From NCBI GenBank assembly GCA_000151295.1, contig GG745337.1, forward strand, positions 474,712 through 538,711: a DNA stretch of 64,000 bases, in the 5' to 3' direction. The notes beneath the pieces were generated by a model, which was not told the DNA's origin, made no database searches, and saw nothing but the letters and a program-made list of their open reading frames with translations. This document shows positions 42,908-54,970 of the stretch, piece by piece (position 1 is the stretch's first letter; the number at the start of each line of letters is the position of its first letter). The DNA is from Allomyces macrogynus ATCC 38327. Its lineage: Eukaryota > Blastocladiomycota > Blastocladiomycetes > Blastocladiales > Blastocladiaceae. The translations under genes and the position numbers were made by a program.

Positions 42908-44190
42908 CTACGCCTGTGCCGCGCGGTCCGCGTCCAGCTCCGCGAGCTTCGAGTGGAACAGCACCTCGGCGTCTCGCCAGACCTTGGCCATATGAACGTC
43001 CTCGTCCGAGACGCCCTCGGCCTCGTACCCGCGCAGCTCGGCGTCGACGACTTTGAGCGCGCGCAGCGACGGCATCAAGTCCTCGACAAACTTCTCCGAC
43101 GACTCGCGCGGGAGCAGCGACGGCAAATGGTCAATCGCAACCACATGCACCGCGCCCCCCTCGGCGGGCACGCGCACCGTGGGACTCGCAAACGTCGAGT
43201 GCACATTGTAGAACGGCAGCGGGTTGTTGGGCGAGTTCGGGTCGCACGAGACGTCGACGACCGTCGTAAGCCGGCGCTCGGGTGCGTCCAGGTGCGCCTG
43301 CGTCAGGAACGGCGGGATCTTGGTCGTCAGGTAGATGCAGTTGATGAAAATGTCGTGGTCGTTGGCGATCGTCGGGAACGGGCCGCCAATGCGGGTTTCG
43401 GCAATGTCCCACTGCGTGATGTTCTCGAGCGGGATCCCGGCCTTGGTCAGGAACGCCACGGCGCCGCGACCGCAACGGCCGAGCGCGCCCATAACGAGAA
43501 CGCGCGGCAGGTCCCGGCCGGTGGCCGCGAGGCGCGCGCGGATGTGCGTCAGCAGCAGGTCCTCGTTCGGGTACGCGTGGATCGCGGGGAAGTTGCTGGA
43601 GAGATCGGCAACGAGCGCGTGGTCGCCGCGTTAGTCTTTCGTTCAAGAGCGAATTTCGGCGAGGAGAACAGCAAACAGAAAACGTACGTCGCCTCCTCCT
43701 CGGTCTTCGACGCCCACACGTCGAGCCCGACGGCGGCGCCCGCAAACCCAGCCTGGAACCCAAACGCGGCGACGCGGCGGCCCGAATCCGGGTCGTTCAG
43801 GAACTCGAGGTCGTAGAGCGTGCCGTTACCACGCTGGAACCGGTCGAGCACATTCTGCCAGCCGTCCTGGTGCTTGTAGCAGTGCGCAAACAGGATATGG
43901 CGGTGCGAGAGCGCAAACGAGTCCTCGTCCGGGAATTCCTTGAGCCCGAGAATAATCGCGTCCTTGGGCGCGTCCGTCTGCCAGCTGTGCTCGTCGACAA
44001 GCGGGCACCCGAGCGCCGCGTACTCAGCGTCGTCAAAGATGCGCGCGGGCGAACGCTCCACGGTGATCTGGAACTCGGCAGCGAGCAGCGCGCGCGCGTG
44101 CGAAGGGGTCAGCGCGCAGCGGTGCTCCATGGCCTTCTTTTCGGAACGAAGCCACAGGTGCGGCATGTTGGGCGCGGTGGTGATGGACAT
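42908..44190 (-). CDS. LYS1: Saccharopine dehydrogenase (NAD+, L-lysine-forming)
   Basis: Two exons, 44190-43688 and 43595-42908, joined in phase 2; 396 residues. The intron has donor GTACGT, a CTAAC branch point at about 43,630 and acceptor CCAG. It catalyses the last step of the fungal alpha-aminoadipate lysine pathway: saccharopine + NAD+ to lysine + 2-oxoglutarate + NADH. Landmarks: [111 protein letters not shown] (nucleotide-binding), [45 protein letters not shown] and [14 protein letters not shown]. It is a marker of fungal lysine synthesis. Confidence 0.95.
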
Positions 44191-44265
44191 CTTGGTGATG
44201 GTTGGCGGTGCTGCTGGTTGGGAAGAGCGCGGAGAGAGAGCCCGTCGAGCGCGGGGAGCGTCCCG

Positions 44266-44273
44266 TATTTATA
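44266..44273 (-). promoter_or_regulatory. TATA box of saccharopine dehydrogenase gene
   Basis: TATAAATA on the minus strand, about 76-83 nt before the ATG at 44190. Confidence 0.65.
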
Positions 44274-44824
44274 CCGTTCGCGGGGCCGTCGTGGGTTGGA
44301 TGCACGGGGACTGATCAAGGGCGGCGACGGATCAAGGAACAAATCGCGGCGGATGGCAACGGTGGCGGTGGGTTGGGGATGGGTCATGGGCATCAAATCT
44401 CGGCCGACGTGGCAAGCATGGTCCATCGCATCTGGCCGGCCCAAACACGCCCACCACAGTCGAGTCGTGCCGCGCTGGTCGCGCCGGCCCGGTTGGACCA
44501 GCGCGGCGTGCATGGTCGGCGACGCGCTCGGCGACGCCGCCCGGGTGGAAGCCAACCAGAAGCGTTTGGCGAAAAGACAGGATCGAAAACGCATCCATCT
44601 CATCCCATCATCAGATTTCTGTTTCTGGCAGGGACGTGACTGTGGCGATCGTCGCGGTCACGTTTCATGCCAACCTGAGGCGACAAAATATGATGTGCCA
44701 TTCGTGCCATTCAACATCAATGCCGCTTGGATATCACCATTTCTACACGTTCCCTCCTCCTGGTCCTCCTCGCTGGGTAAATACAGACTGCCCACAAATC
44801 GCTCCTTTCCCCGCAATCAGACGG
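44274..44824. other. Intergenic region upstream of LYS1
   Basis: About 550 bp between the LYS1 promoter and the 3' end of the next minus-strand gene. I see no gene. A Gcn4-like site was not recognised. Confidence 0.4.
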
Positions 44825-46307
44825 CTACTGCTGCTGCTCGCCACCCTCCCCACTGGCGCTGCCGCCGTGCGCGACCGGCAAGTACCGCGTCACTGTGCCC
44901 ACGCCAATCGGCGACGACACTGCCGCCGGCGTCCCCGTCGTCGCCGTCCCAATCGACCCGCTGCGCGTGCGCGCCACCGCTGCGGCCAGTGCCGGGGTCC
45001 CCGGTCGCGGACCGACCCCGCCGGAATGCACTGACACGGTCGGCGCCATATTGGCGGGTACGTACAGCGGGTCAGCGCTGCCCGTCGGCGCAAGTCGCGG
45101 CGACGGCATGACGAGCGGAATATGCGATACCGCGGGGGACGCTGACCGCACGGCCACCGGCCGCTGCGCGGGCCCGACGGGCGTCACGACCAGCGGCGCC
45201 GGCGACCGGTGCGGCCCAGGGGACGCCGCGCGAACCATCGGCGACGGCGGGGGCAGGGCTGACGACGCGCGCGCCATGGGTGATGCTGCGGCCGCACGCA
45301 GTGCGGGCGACGCGGTCGGTGACGGCGACCGCGATACGACGAGCGGCGTGGGTGCGGGACGCACGCCGAGCGGGATGCGTTTGCCCGAGTGCACGCTGTT
45401 GCGGTCGGTGCTGTCGTCGGTCGTCATGACGACGCCGCGCTGCGGCTGCTGTTGTGGCGTGTGCGGTGCCGAGTGCACGACAGGCGTTGGGCTCTCAGCG
45501 CGCGCGAGAAGCTGCTGCTGCGTACGGGCCGGAGGGACGAACATGGCGTGGGCCGCCTTTTGCCGGCGGCGGCGCCACCGGATCGCAACGACCAAAGCGG
45601 CCACGATCACGGCAGACCCGCCGACGATGCCAATGGCCAGTGCCAGCGGGTAGGACATGCCCGAGGTGGTCGTTGAGGAAGAGGAGGCGGATGCGTCGGT
45701 TGAACGCGGATCAGTGGTCGGAGAAAGGATCGTCGGCGTGCCCGCAGCCGTGACGTGGTTCGTGGGCGTACCGGTTGTCCCACTCGTGCTCGCCGACACC
45801 GAGGGGGACGCGCCCGGCGAACTGGACGATGCGGGTGGGGCCGTCGGTGCGGGCGAGGAAGTTGCGCGTGATGACGACGGCGGCGGAGTGACGGGTGGCG
45901 CACTGCTCGAAGAACTTGCCGGTGGCGGACTTGAGCTTGTCGGGCTTGGGCAACGTGGGGGACGACGGCGCTGTCGTCTGCGGCGGCTCGAGCGTCGGCG
46001 ACGGGACCGAGACAGTCGGCACGGTCGGCATGGAAAAACTGACCGTCGGGACAACAGCGAGCGCGGGGACTCCGAGCTGGCTCGACGACGCGGCCTGTGG
46101 GGCCGGGACGGGCGCGGCGTGCGCGGTGATCAGCGCCACCAGGACGGCCGCGAGCGTAGCGGCAGCGGCCATGATCAGGGTCCGTCGAGTGCTTGGTGCG
46201 GCTGTGTACGCATGGTGGCCGGTACGGCGGGTGCGAAGGGGGCGGGTGCTGCGGGCTCCCGCAGCAGCTGGCGTCGCGTTCGTCGCGGCGGTTGAAGTGC
46301 TGGTCAT
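44825..46307 (-). CDS. Ser/Thr/Pro-rich single-pass membrane protein (frame break in ectodomain)
   Basis: The start is ATG 46307 (MTSTSTAATNATPAAAGARS). An N-terminal hydrophobic stretch TLIMAAAATLAAVLVALITA followed by HAAPVPAPQ may be a signal anchor or an internal signal peptide beginning at MAAAATL. A Val/Pro/Thr-rich segment runs to about 45,970. From there the Ser/Thr/Pro-rich ectodomain (SSSSSAPPVTPPPSSSRATS) continues only in another frame, without a credible intron. The shift lies next to a CCCCC run at about 45,970, so a one-base insertion or a sequencing error is likely. The C-terminal half has a clear membrane segment (YPLALAIGIVGGSAVIVAAL, VVAI) followed by RWRRRRQK and a long Pro/Ser-rich cytoplasmic tail. 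The layout resembles fungal wall-stress sensor or mucin-like proteins, but no cysteine domain is present. Function is unknown. Confidence 0.55.
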
Positions 46308-47379
46308 GGACGACAACGACAAGTCGGCGTTGGTACTAGTTGGTACTTGTTGGTCCTTGTTGCGGACAGCAAACGAAAGCGGGTGGTTGGAGTGCTGCAG
46401 TAAAGGACCGTTGCCCAAACGGGTGTGCAGCGGGCCGCGGATGATAAAGTCGAGTGGTGTGGTGGAGGAGAGAGCGCTGCTGCACGGTGCCCGCACCACT
46501 TGCCGCCGACAGCGCATGATGGTCGAGCTGGAGCAGCCGTCATGGTGGTGGATGGCGTGAAGGAAGTTGGTGCCGACTCGACGACACGGAGGGACCGTGT
46601 GCAACGGTCGAAAGAAACGGACAGCACAGGCTGTGGCGCTTGCCTTGCCTTTCGCCTTGTGCCTTGCCTTCCGTTGCGCTTTGCACGCGCTCCCACCAGC
46701 ATCGACTGGCCGGCGGGCCAGAAGAACGCGACAGCGAACCGCAGCTCCCCGTGAAGCATGCCCTACTTGCACCGCAACGAAAACACGTCTGCCGGTGTTT
46801 GAAGTCCGCCTTGGCGTACGCTTGGCCGCATCCATGCCAACGCGCGATCTAGTCGCGTCTTGCAGGTGATCCTCGCGCCTGATCAACTGCGCAACTTGTC
46901 GACCGAGCCCGAAGATGTCCTCGGCAGCTCGTCCCCATGGCACCTCGCCGTGCCAAGGACGCCCACGGATCACAGCGCGTCGCGCGACATGGCCGTGTTT
47001 AGAAGCGACCGTGCGCAAGATCTGGTACACACGCAAACTTTTAGGTTACACTACAGTCATTTATTCGAGTGTTTGCGCATTCGCGAAGCGTCTCGTTCAA
47101 ACAACTCGTTCCAAAAGTTGGCATTAGGTTATGTCACGTGATTTGTTGCTATGGGCTCCACTTCTGCACCAAGTCCGTGACACGGTTTTGAAGTGCGGAG
47201 TACTTTCGCGGCACCCACTCTGCACCAAAAGTGGCAAAAGCTCCTCCCACACAGCCCAGTCCCACCACCAGCATTATTGGACGCGTGCAAAGCGTCTGGT
47301 GTCTGTGGACGCCATGGCACATGGGTTTGGCAGGGTGCCTTCCTCATAAGTACCATGTGATAGTGGAAAATGAACAGCA
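46308..47379. other. Intergenic DNA leading into the retroelement block
   Basis: No gene is seen. GC content falls from about 47,000 onward. Confidence 0.4.
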
Positions 47380-47500
47380 TGTTGCTCTCTCTGTGTATCC
47401 AAACCCGCCCAGTGGTCCCATCAGGTGTATCATCTAGTAGCGTCTGGTATTGGTGGCAAAAGCTACATCATGGGCAGCCTGAGCCCAGGCATGCCAGAAT

Positions 47501-47932
47501 GTGTTGGGACTGGATGAGCACTCAGTGGTTGACTTGCTTGTGGAGAACCTGACAAAGGATGCAGCTGCCTGGTGGAATGTGGACCAGATTTCCAGTGGCT
47601 GGCTGGTCACTGTCAAGGAGCTAATCACCAAGTTTCTTGATTGCTTCAAGCCAATTTATGCATCAATTGAGGCCTGTCTCAAGCTCCAGCAGCTCAAGTT
47701 TGACCCCAAGAAGACAACCATGAGGACCCATGTGGTTGAGTTCCACCTCCTGGCCCTCAACATTGAGGAGACCATGCCATTGGAACTTTGTGACACATTT
47801 GTTATGTCATGCCTGTGCCACATGCAGTCACAGCTGCTTGACAATCTGGGCATGGTCCCCATGGACAAGGCAGCAGTGAACACATACCTTGATTGCCTGT
47901 ACCAGCATGCTGTGAACTATGGAAGAGGCTGA
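47501..47932 (+). pseudogene. Retrotransposon gag fragment
   Basis: 143 codons of retrotransposon Gag type: a tryptophan pair in AAAWWNVDQIS, then KELITKFLDCFKP, LKLQQLKFDPKKTTMRTHVV and FVMSCLCHMQSQLLDNLG. No CCHC zinc knuckle follows. The segment is part of the decayed element at 47.4-52.1 kb. Confidence 0.7.
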
Positions 47933-48400
47933 CACTGGTGTCAAGGCTGAAGATGCGCATGCTGTTGCAGGTGGTGCAGGCAATAACACCAGTGACATTG
48001 ACACCATGGGCAAGGAAAACAAGGATAGCAACATTGAGATGCTGGCACTGGGATCCAACTGCCCATATGTGTACTCAGTGACAGTGTGCCCTGCCATGCC
48101 AGGTGCCCACCCATGCAGTGCTGACATGAAGGCACACAGAAAGTACTGGTCAAAGCTTGTGGTGACTGTTGATGTGACAACCTTGGTCGACTCTGGCGCA
48201 TCACACAACATTGTGTGTGCCAGCATGGTCCAAGACCTGAAGGTGCACATCATTAGTGATGGATAGATCCAGATTGCTGGGTTCAACAGCGTGTTACCAG
48301 CAGGTGTGGGGGAAATGGGCCAACTTGTCAGTCCAGGTCACAGGTGTTGAGTCCCAGGTCTGATGCTTGGTGCTGGAAGAGTTATTGTGGGGCCTGATCC

Positions 48401-49050
48401 TTGGGTGGCTATGCTTATGCATGGCAATGCCATCTGACAGAGCTGCTCCAGTGTGGCCTGATCCAGCCTAGCAGCAGGTTGCTGTTCGCATTGCCTGTGC
48501 TGTTTGTGACCAAGAAAGACAGTGGCATCAGGATGTGTGTTGACTACTGCACCCTGAATTGTGAGACCACCAAGGACATGTACCCACTCCTGCATGCACA
48601 TGCAGAGATGCTCTTCCAGATGCTGAAGGGCACACAGTATTTCTCAAAGTTGGACCTGGACAGCAGGTACAACCAGATCCTGCAGGGTCAACTGTGATGA
48701 CATCCCCAAGACAGCATTCATGACAAAGTACGGCATCTACAAGTGGATGGTCCTCCCATTTGGCTTGTGCAATGCACCAGCAATGTTCATGTGGGCAATG
48801 AACAATGTCTTCAGGCCACTCCTTGACAAGTTGATTGTGGTCTTCTTGGATGACATCTTGGTGTTCTCAAAGACACACAAGGATCATGAACAGCATGTGC
48901 ATGAGGTGCTTGCAATTCTACAGGACAACAAGTTCCATGTCAAGGCATTGGTTGAAGTGCAAGTTCTTCAAGTCCAAGGTGGAGTGGAGTACCTGGGCTA
49001 TTTCATCAACAACAAAGGGGTCCATGTTGATCTGAGCAAGGTTGTGGCAG
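48401..49050 (+). pseudogene. Reverse transcriptase remnant of the retroelement
   Basis: Two pieces in different frames: up to 48,697 (SKLDLDSRYNQILQGQL), then from about 48,700 (DDIPKTAFMTKYGIYKWMVL to EYLGYFINNKGVHVDLSKVV). The FLDD catalytic motif is kept. The sequence ends at a long G run (about 49,060-49,074), where the inserted DNA begins. Confidence 0.8.
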
Positions 49051-49059
49051 TGCACTGTG

Positions 49060-50505
49060 GGGGGGGGGGGGGGCACACAGGAGTATCAGGTAGGTGGAAT
49101 GGACAAAATAGCAGAGGCAAATAGCCCAGCAAGAAAAAACAGGTTTTCATGGGTGCCTGTTTTGCTGCAAAGCTGACAGTCACACCATGGCCTGCAACCA
49201 ACAGAAGCAGTATGAATTGCCAAAATGTGTGCCCAAAGACAGCACATTATTCTGAAGAAGCCTACCACATGGTTCTCCTGAAGAATCAAATGGTTTGTCT
49301 CACACACTTTGTGCACAGTCCTATGCATTGTGGTCACAATGGCCTGGCCAAAAAGAGAGAAGTGAGCCAAATTCATACCTGTTGCAAATGGGAAACCGTC
49401 TTTGTGCACAAAACCAGGGTGGACAGCACACGTTGAGGTAGTGATGTGGTTGCCCTTGGTTCACACGCAGTTTCCAGTTTCTGGGACTGTGATCAAAGTG
49501 TGATCCGCCTCGCCCCCTGTGGCTTCTGTTTCCACCGTTTTCTGTTTTGCGCCTTGCACAATCTTTCTTGGTTTTCTTTGTGCTTTGTGACCTTTTGCCA
49601 GTTTTGTGAGCTTTTGTGCTGTTTCTGTTGGTTTCACTGTCAGCCTGTCTTAGTAAGTGAGTAAGGCAGACTGGGCCAAAAGAGCTGGAGCCCATACCAA
49701 GGGAGGCCCACAACAACACAGACACGATTGTGGCCCCTTTGGACATGCATGCAGTGCTTTTGCCCAGTCAGTCTGATCTTGCTCGCCTAGCAGGTGTTGG
49801 AATGCTGCGTAGGGACGAGAGTCATTTCAGGAGGCAGAAGGCAGTGACTCCAGCACAAAGCACATGACAGAACAAGTATATTCACCACGGTCAAAGTCAA
49901 AGCAAACCCCCATCCCCCAGGCCTGACTTGATCCCAGTCAGTGCTGCATCCACAACATTGCATCCTCAAAACCTGGGTCATAACCTACGTTCTTGACAGC
50001 AAAAGCTCTGAGCGACAGGCAATGATAATCGTCAGTGGGCAGTTTGTTTTCCTTGGTGGGCAAGCAGGGGCCCACTGAGCTTTTGATTTCCCAAAACACT
50101 CATGCCACCACTCCACGACCAAATCGGAATGACAAAGGAAAACAACCAAAGAAAAAGGTGTGGGGCCTCCAGACTCCCCCCAAAAAGCGACAATATCAGA
50201 GCAGGTGAGCAAGGTTTGTAGTGTTGTCACTGCCATGTGGCAGATGGCATGCACACGGTTGGCCCACTGTCCGCCATGGCAGTTTGCAGGGTTGGGAACA
50301 GGTCCAGGGTGGCTGGTGGAGGCGTGGGCCCAACAGGGTTGGCCCAAGTGGAGTTGGATATGAACAATCAGCTGCCATCACTGTTAAGTGAGTCAGGGTG
50401 ATCAGCCAGCATTGGCACGATTTTGGTCACATGACCCATCACTAACTGAGCCCAAATCAATAACCTGGTCGCTGAGAACGCCCTTGGTGGGAGGCCCTGC
50501 AACAG
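49060..50505. mobile_element. Unidentified insertion inside the retroelement
   Basis: The RT connection domain stops after HVDLSKVVAVHC at about 49,058 and the expected next segment (FIGLANYYGWFI) resumes at about 50,545. The roughly 1.45 kb between has no recognisable coding motif. It begins at a run of about 14 G. Target-site duplications or terminal repeats could not be fixed by eye. Confidence 0.5.
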
Positions 50506-50519
50506 CGCAACTGGCTAAT

Positions 50520-50922
50520 GCCCTGGAACCAGGCAGACGTCTGGGCCTTTATTGGCCTGGCCAACTACTATGGCTGGTTCATCAATGGCTTCACTCAGAT
50601 TGCATATCCATTGACTGACCTCTTGGCAAATGACTTACTGTTTCAGTGGTCTGTAGAGGCCAATGCCATATTCCAGGACTTGAAGGAGGCTTTGATGAAG
50701 GCACCTGTGCTCACACTGCCAGACAAAGATGGCAAGTACAAGGTCATGAAAGATGCAAGTGGGTTCACCATTGGCACAGTCTTGCACCAGGGGGGCAAGC
50801 CAATTGAGTTCTACAGCTGCAAACTGGTGTTGGCAGAATGCACATACCTGGCACATGACTGTGAGTTGCTTGTGATTGTTGTGGCGCTCAAGAAGTGGCG
50901 CTTGTACTTGCATGGCAAGTAG
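50520..50922 (+). pseudogene. RNase H domain remnant of the retroelement
   Basis: It continues the polyprotein after the insertion: AFIGLANYYGWFINGFTQIA, then LKEALMKAPVLTLPDKDGKY, DASGFTIGTVLHQGGKPIEF and AHDCELLVIVVALKKWRLYL. The typical DASxxxxGxVL motif is intact. A stop follows at 50,920-50,922. Confidence 0.75.
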
Positions 50923-51053
50923 ACGAGATGCGACTTGGACCACTGCACACTGGAGTACTTGCGCGCCAGTATTCACTGAATGCACACCAGGTGTGGTGGC
51001 TGGAGACATTTGCAGAATTCAACATGGAGATCAAGTAACAGCCAGGTGAGCGC

Positions 51054-51926
51054 ATGCCACATGTGGACGCCCTGTATCAGTGTCACAATCTCCAGCCAGA
51101 CAGTGCATTGATGGACAACATACTGGTGGCCCCACTGGAACAAGGAAGTGATGGCATGGTGCAGGTCGCATGGAACCTGGCAAACAACAATGGCTGTGGT
51201 GAAGTCACCAGCCTGTGGGTGTGGTCAACACGCCATGAGGAGCATGTGTCATTGATAGTCAAAGAGGAAGATGACACAGGGGATTGTGCAGCTGTGGCAG
51301 TGGATCACCCCAGCACGGTTGGCATTGAAGCCCAAGCCAAAGGCGGGTGGCTCAAGTGTGTTGCAGCAGCAACAGCATGTGATGTGCAATTGGTATGGTT
51401 GCTCACAGACCCGCCACCTGGGTACCAGTTGGAAAACAGAATCCTCTACAAGGCGGACAAGGTCGCTGAAGGTGAGCAGAGGGTCCCATACACTCTGCCA
51501 GACAGGGAGCTGCACATGATGTTCCTGGTGGAGACCCACAATGCACCACTGGCAGGGCACATGGGCGCACACAGGACAACTGAGCTGCTCTGTCAGTGGT
51601 GCTACTGGCGCAGGATGGCCCAAGACGTCAAGGCCTATGTGCAGTTGTGTGTCAGTTGCCAGCAGAATAAATACAAGATAGGCAAGACAGACAGGCTCCT
51701 CAGGCTGCTCCCAGTCCCAGATTGGCTGTGGGGTTGGGCCAAACTGGACCTGGTTGGCCCCTTTCCAGTGGAGGAGGGGGAGGAAAAAATGGAGCGCGTT
51801 TGTTGTGTGGGTGTTTTGTGCTGCTGTGTGACATGGCTGCTGCTCAATGGATCACATTTGCCAAGCAGTGTTCTTGCTCTGCATGGGTCTCACTGGTGCA
51901 GTGGCAACAGTGTCAGGCTGCACTGA
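51054..51926 (+). pseudogene. Integrase remnant of the retroelement
   Basis: A 290-codon frame with the H-H-C-C zinc-binding domain (THNAPLAGHMGAHRTTELLC, YVQLCVSCQQNK), then the start of the catalytic core (WGWAKLDLVGPFPVEEGEEK). The core becomes unrecognisable afterwards (DDE residues not identifiable), so the element is dead. Confidence 0.75.
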
Positions 51927-52080
51927 AGAGAGCAGGCATCACACTCATGAGGTTGGCAGTGATCACTCCTTTGGTGGGTGTGCGCCCATTTTGCTAGTTT
52001 TGCTGGCTGTCATCAGTGCTTCACATTCAGGAGGAGGAGCGCATGAGCGCTGGAGTGCAACAGTCGTGAGAGAAATATAA

Positions 52081-54970
52081 GGTGTTGCATTTGTAGAAGA
52101 TCTTCTGTAACTTTTCCATGTCAAGGTCAGTGTGGCTCAGCATGAAGTGGGCTCCTTGCAATGGCTGGCTGTGTTTGTCACAAAGAGCCTCTCACAATAG
52201 CCAAGTGCAGGTGTGCACAAACTCTCTATTATGCTCTGCTCACACATCCAGCCCCAGAGTGCGATTTACCATGACAGGAACATGACAGTGAGCCATGCCA
52301 GCTTAGGGGACAATTCATCATGCACAAGCAACTTGATCAAGCGCTTAGCAGTCTTGCTGACTTTACAAAATCGCCACGACCGCAACATGGAGAGAAGAAC
52401 ATGGGAATGCAGCCTCAAGTGTGGCAGGAACACATTGCATTTCCAGTAAATAAGTGTCCTGTCTTGCCTGCAACAGAAACTTCATGAATCAAGATTGGGT
52501 AACACAAAGGAAACAAGAGAATGGAACCTGACAAATCACCACCATTTACATGCAATGAATCTTGTGAAGCTCAGCCAGCTGACCAGCGCCAAGTGTGCCA
52601 TTGAAAATACTGGGATCCCACAGAGGCAGGTTGTCTGGTCCAGGCCTGCACAACCTGCATCAGATCAGTATTGACCAATCTTCTGATCTGGCGTCATCAA
52701 CATCAACATCACTCGACCAATCTGAAATGACCCACCCAACATGTGTCATGATGTCATTCATGGACCTGGCCCACCATCCAATGTAGTTGTGGCACTTGGT
52801 AAAGACCCTGACTGGCAGGCTTAAACTGCAAACATGGTAGTCCACCACATTGCTGTGCAGCAGGTTGAAATTGCTGGCAACAGTAATTGTTATAAACGAC
52901 ATGAGCACATGGGGCTTGAGGTACTGGCTGTGGTGCTGCAAAAGTGCAGTCTATGCAGTGGTCATGCCAAAGTGGCTGAGCAAGAACTGCATTGATGGGC
53001 CCAAGAAAACCACGTCATCAGTGGAGTGGGTGCAAGAATACCAGCAACACACTTGAGGACCAATATAATATGCACATGCTGCACATTAAGCTCAGCATCA
53101 GCCACTGATTTTTTTTGGCATCACTGTCAGCCTGCTGGAACCATTCAGAACATTTGTGGCGCACAAATAGCCCAAACCGCCCACATCAATACTGGCTTGG
53201 GCACGACCAGAGCAGCATCAGCAATCGCTTGTACAAGAACAACAAACTAGCCTGTCAAAGTCTCACAGTGCTCACCATCAGCAACTGTGCAACACAAAGG
53301 TTGCATTCCAGAAGATGTCAGATGCAGTGCCAACTGCCTTTGGTGCTGATTATGATGCTTCTGCACCTTGTTCTTGCTGTGATGGGTTCCATGTGCTGGT
53401 TTTTTCTTCGATTTGAACCACCTGTTGCCTGCCATCTTGTGCAATGCTGTTGTCAGTGCCACTGGAAGAGCAAGGCCAAGTGTGTCAACCATTGTCACAA
53501 GTCACATTGCAAGCCAATTCGTGTCAGTCTTGTACTGCTTGTTGGCATCAGAGAGGAAGGGCAGCAAGTGCAGCTTGGCTGTTGACTCACTGGTTGATAT
53601 GTTTGGCCCTGGGCAAGTGCAATCTGTGGCCATTGTGTCTGGTCATACTTTGCACATTCTTGTTACTGTCAGTGGCAACTGGCAACAATGGATGATTGTG
53701 GTGTGTGATGTGGCTCTCCCAGTGACTCCAACAGTGGTGTTGTATACACAATTGTAGATGTTGTCTTGTGAGGTTGCTGACATGGAGACTGCTCATTTTC
53801 TGGTGTTGCAGAGACCACTGTGACTGTACCCATTCAACAAGTGAGAAGAAGTGCAGCATGCCATGTCCTCCACGCTTTCCCCGCCTTGACAGCAATGTTT
53901 GGATAGCGATGTGTGAGTATCCAATCACTAATCCACCTCTTTTAACACACAGGAAGTGGATGAGCAGATGGGGCTGTGGGTGCTGCTGGAGGTGCTGTGG
54001 GTGCAGGTGCTGTTTGATTGCTGGCGTGTTTTGGGTGTTGGCATGGATTTCGTTCGTTTTGGTTGCACAGCGCGTTTTTCTTGGATGTGCGCCGTGCAGA
54101 GTGCCCTGGGCGTGAAGACAATTCGAATCCATGACGTGTTTGTCTTGCTGTTGGTTCAGTTTTTGCTTGTCTTGAGCAGAAACGTTTCAGACAGCCACAG
54201 TCCCACATTCGTGTGAACAGCCCCACTTTGGACACTCGTTTCCCAAATTCATAGCCTTATTGCCCCACTTTGGTCCATAATATTTGATGCTTTCCCACTT
54301 TGGGGCACACGTTTCCCAAATTGTATTGCACATCCTGAATGTTTGTTCTTTGGTCCCAAATTATGCCTATTGGTCCCAGTTTGCAATTGACATGTCCCAC
54401 CTGATTTTTCGCAACATCCCAGGATGGTTGAAACGTCCAACATTGCGCTTGCCTCGTCCAGTTTGGACCCATCATTTCCCACATGACGGATGCTCTTCCC
54501 ACTTTGAATCTGAAAAGGAGAAAATTGCGGTTGCCTGTTTTCTACCTGGAACAGCCGGTCGTGAACCGCTCTCCAGCCACGAACCGTCCTGGCGAAACGC
54601 GCGACAGCTGAGCAGACAGAGCTGACCTGCTCGATCTCTGGGAACGGCGCTGACGGCGACGGGGAACGTCGACGTTGAAGCCGTCGCAGACTCGCGCCGT
54701 CCGCTCCGTTGCGGATCGCGGCCAACTGGAACCAGAGAAGAAGACGAACGCATGCACCCATGAATGGTAAAGAGAGAAATGAATACACTATCGCCCCGCC
54801 CGCCCGCCGCCGAGTCTTTGCGCGGCGACCCACCTCACTCCACCTCGTATCGTGCCTCTTGTTGATCGTCGCGATCCAAATGGTTGTAGTGTGCAAAAAT
54901 GGACGCCGGGTCCCCGTTGTGCCGGCGTCACGCCTCCACCCTACGCGTCCAGCGCGTCGGTCTCCTCGGT
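52081..54970. other. Lower-GC gene-free block with CCCACTTTGG-type repeats
   Basis: About 2.9 kb after the retroelement with only short frames. Between about 54,218 and 54,515 the words CCCACTTTGG, CGTTTCCCAAATT and CCCAGTTTG recur irregularly (for example near 54,219, 54,265, 54,295, 54,309, 54,364 and 54,498). This is probably old transposon or satellite-like debris. Normal GC returns near 54,550. Confidence 0.45.

Larger units (their letters stand above)
47380..52080 (+). mobile_element. Decayed Ty3/gypsy-type LTR retrotransposon, interrupted internally
   Basis: The order gag, protease, reverse transcriptase, RNase H, integrase identifies a Ty3/gypsy (Metaviridae) element. Gag-like: 47,501-47,932 (KDAAAWWNVDQISSGWLVTV, KELITKFLDCF). 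Protease: LVDSGASHN at about 48,185. RT: 48,440-49,050 in two frames, with VLFVTKKDSGIRMCVDYCTL, FSKLDLDSRYNQI, WMVLPFGLCNAPAMF and the active-site FLDDILVFSKTHKDH near 48,845. RNase H: 50,530-50,920 (FIGLANYYGWFINGFTQIAY, DASGFTIGTVLHQGG). Integrase: 51,470-51,780 with the zinc-binding H-H-C-C region (GHMGAHRTTELLCQWCYW, LCVSCQQNK). The frame breaks between gag and protease, within RT (about 48,697) and in the integrase core. About 1.4 kb of unrelated DNA separates RT from RNase H. No LTRs could be delimited. The lower GC and different codon use contrast with the host genes. Confidence 0.85.

Noticed and set aside
43870..45111. 413-codon plus-strand frame spanning LYS1 exon 1 and the following intergenic DNA
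   Set aside because: It is antisense of LYS1 in its first part and low-complexity afterwards.
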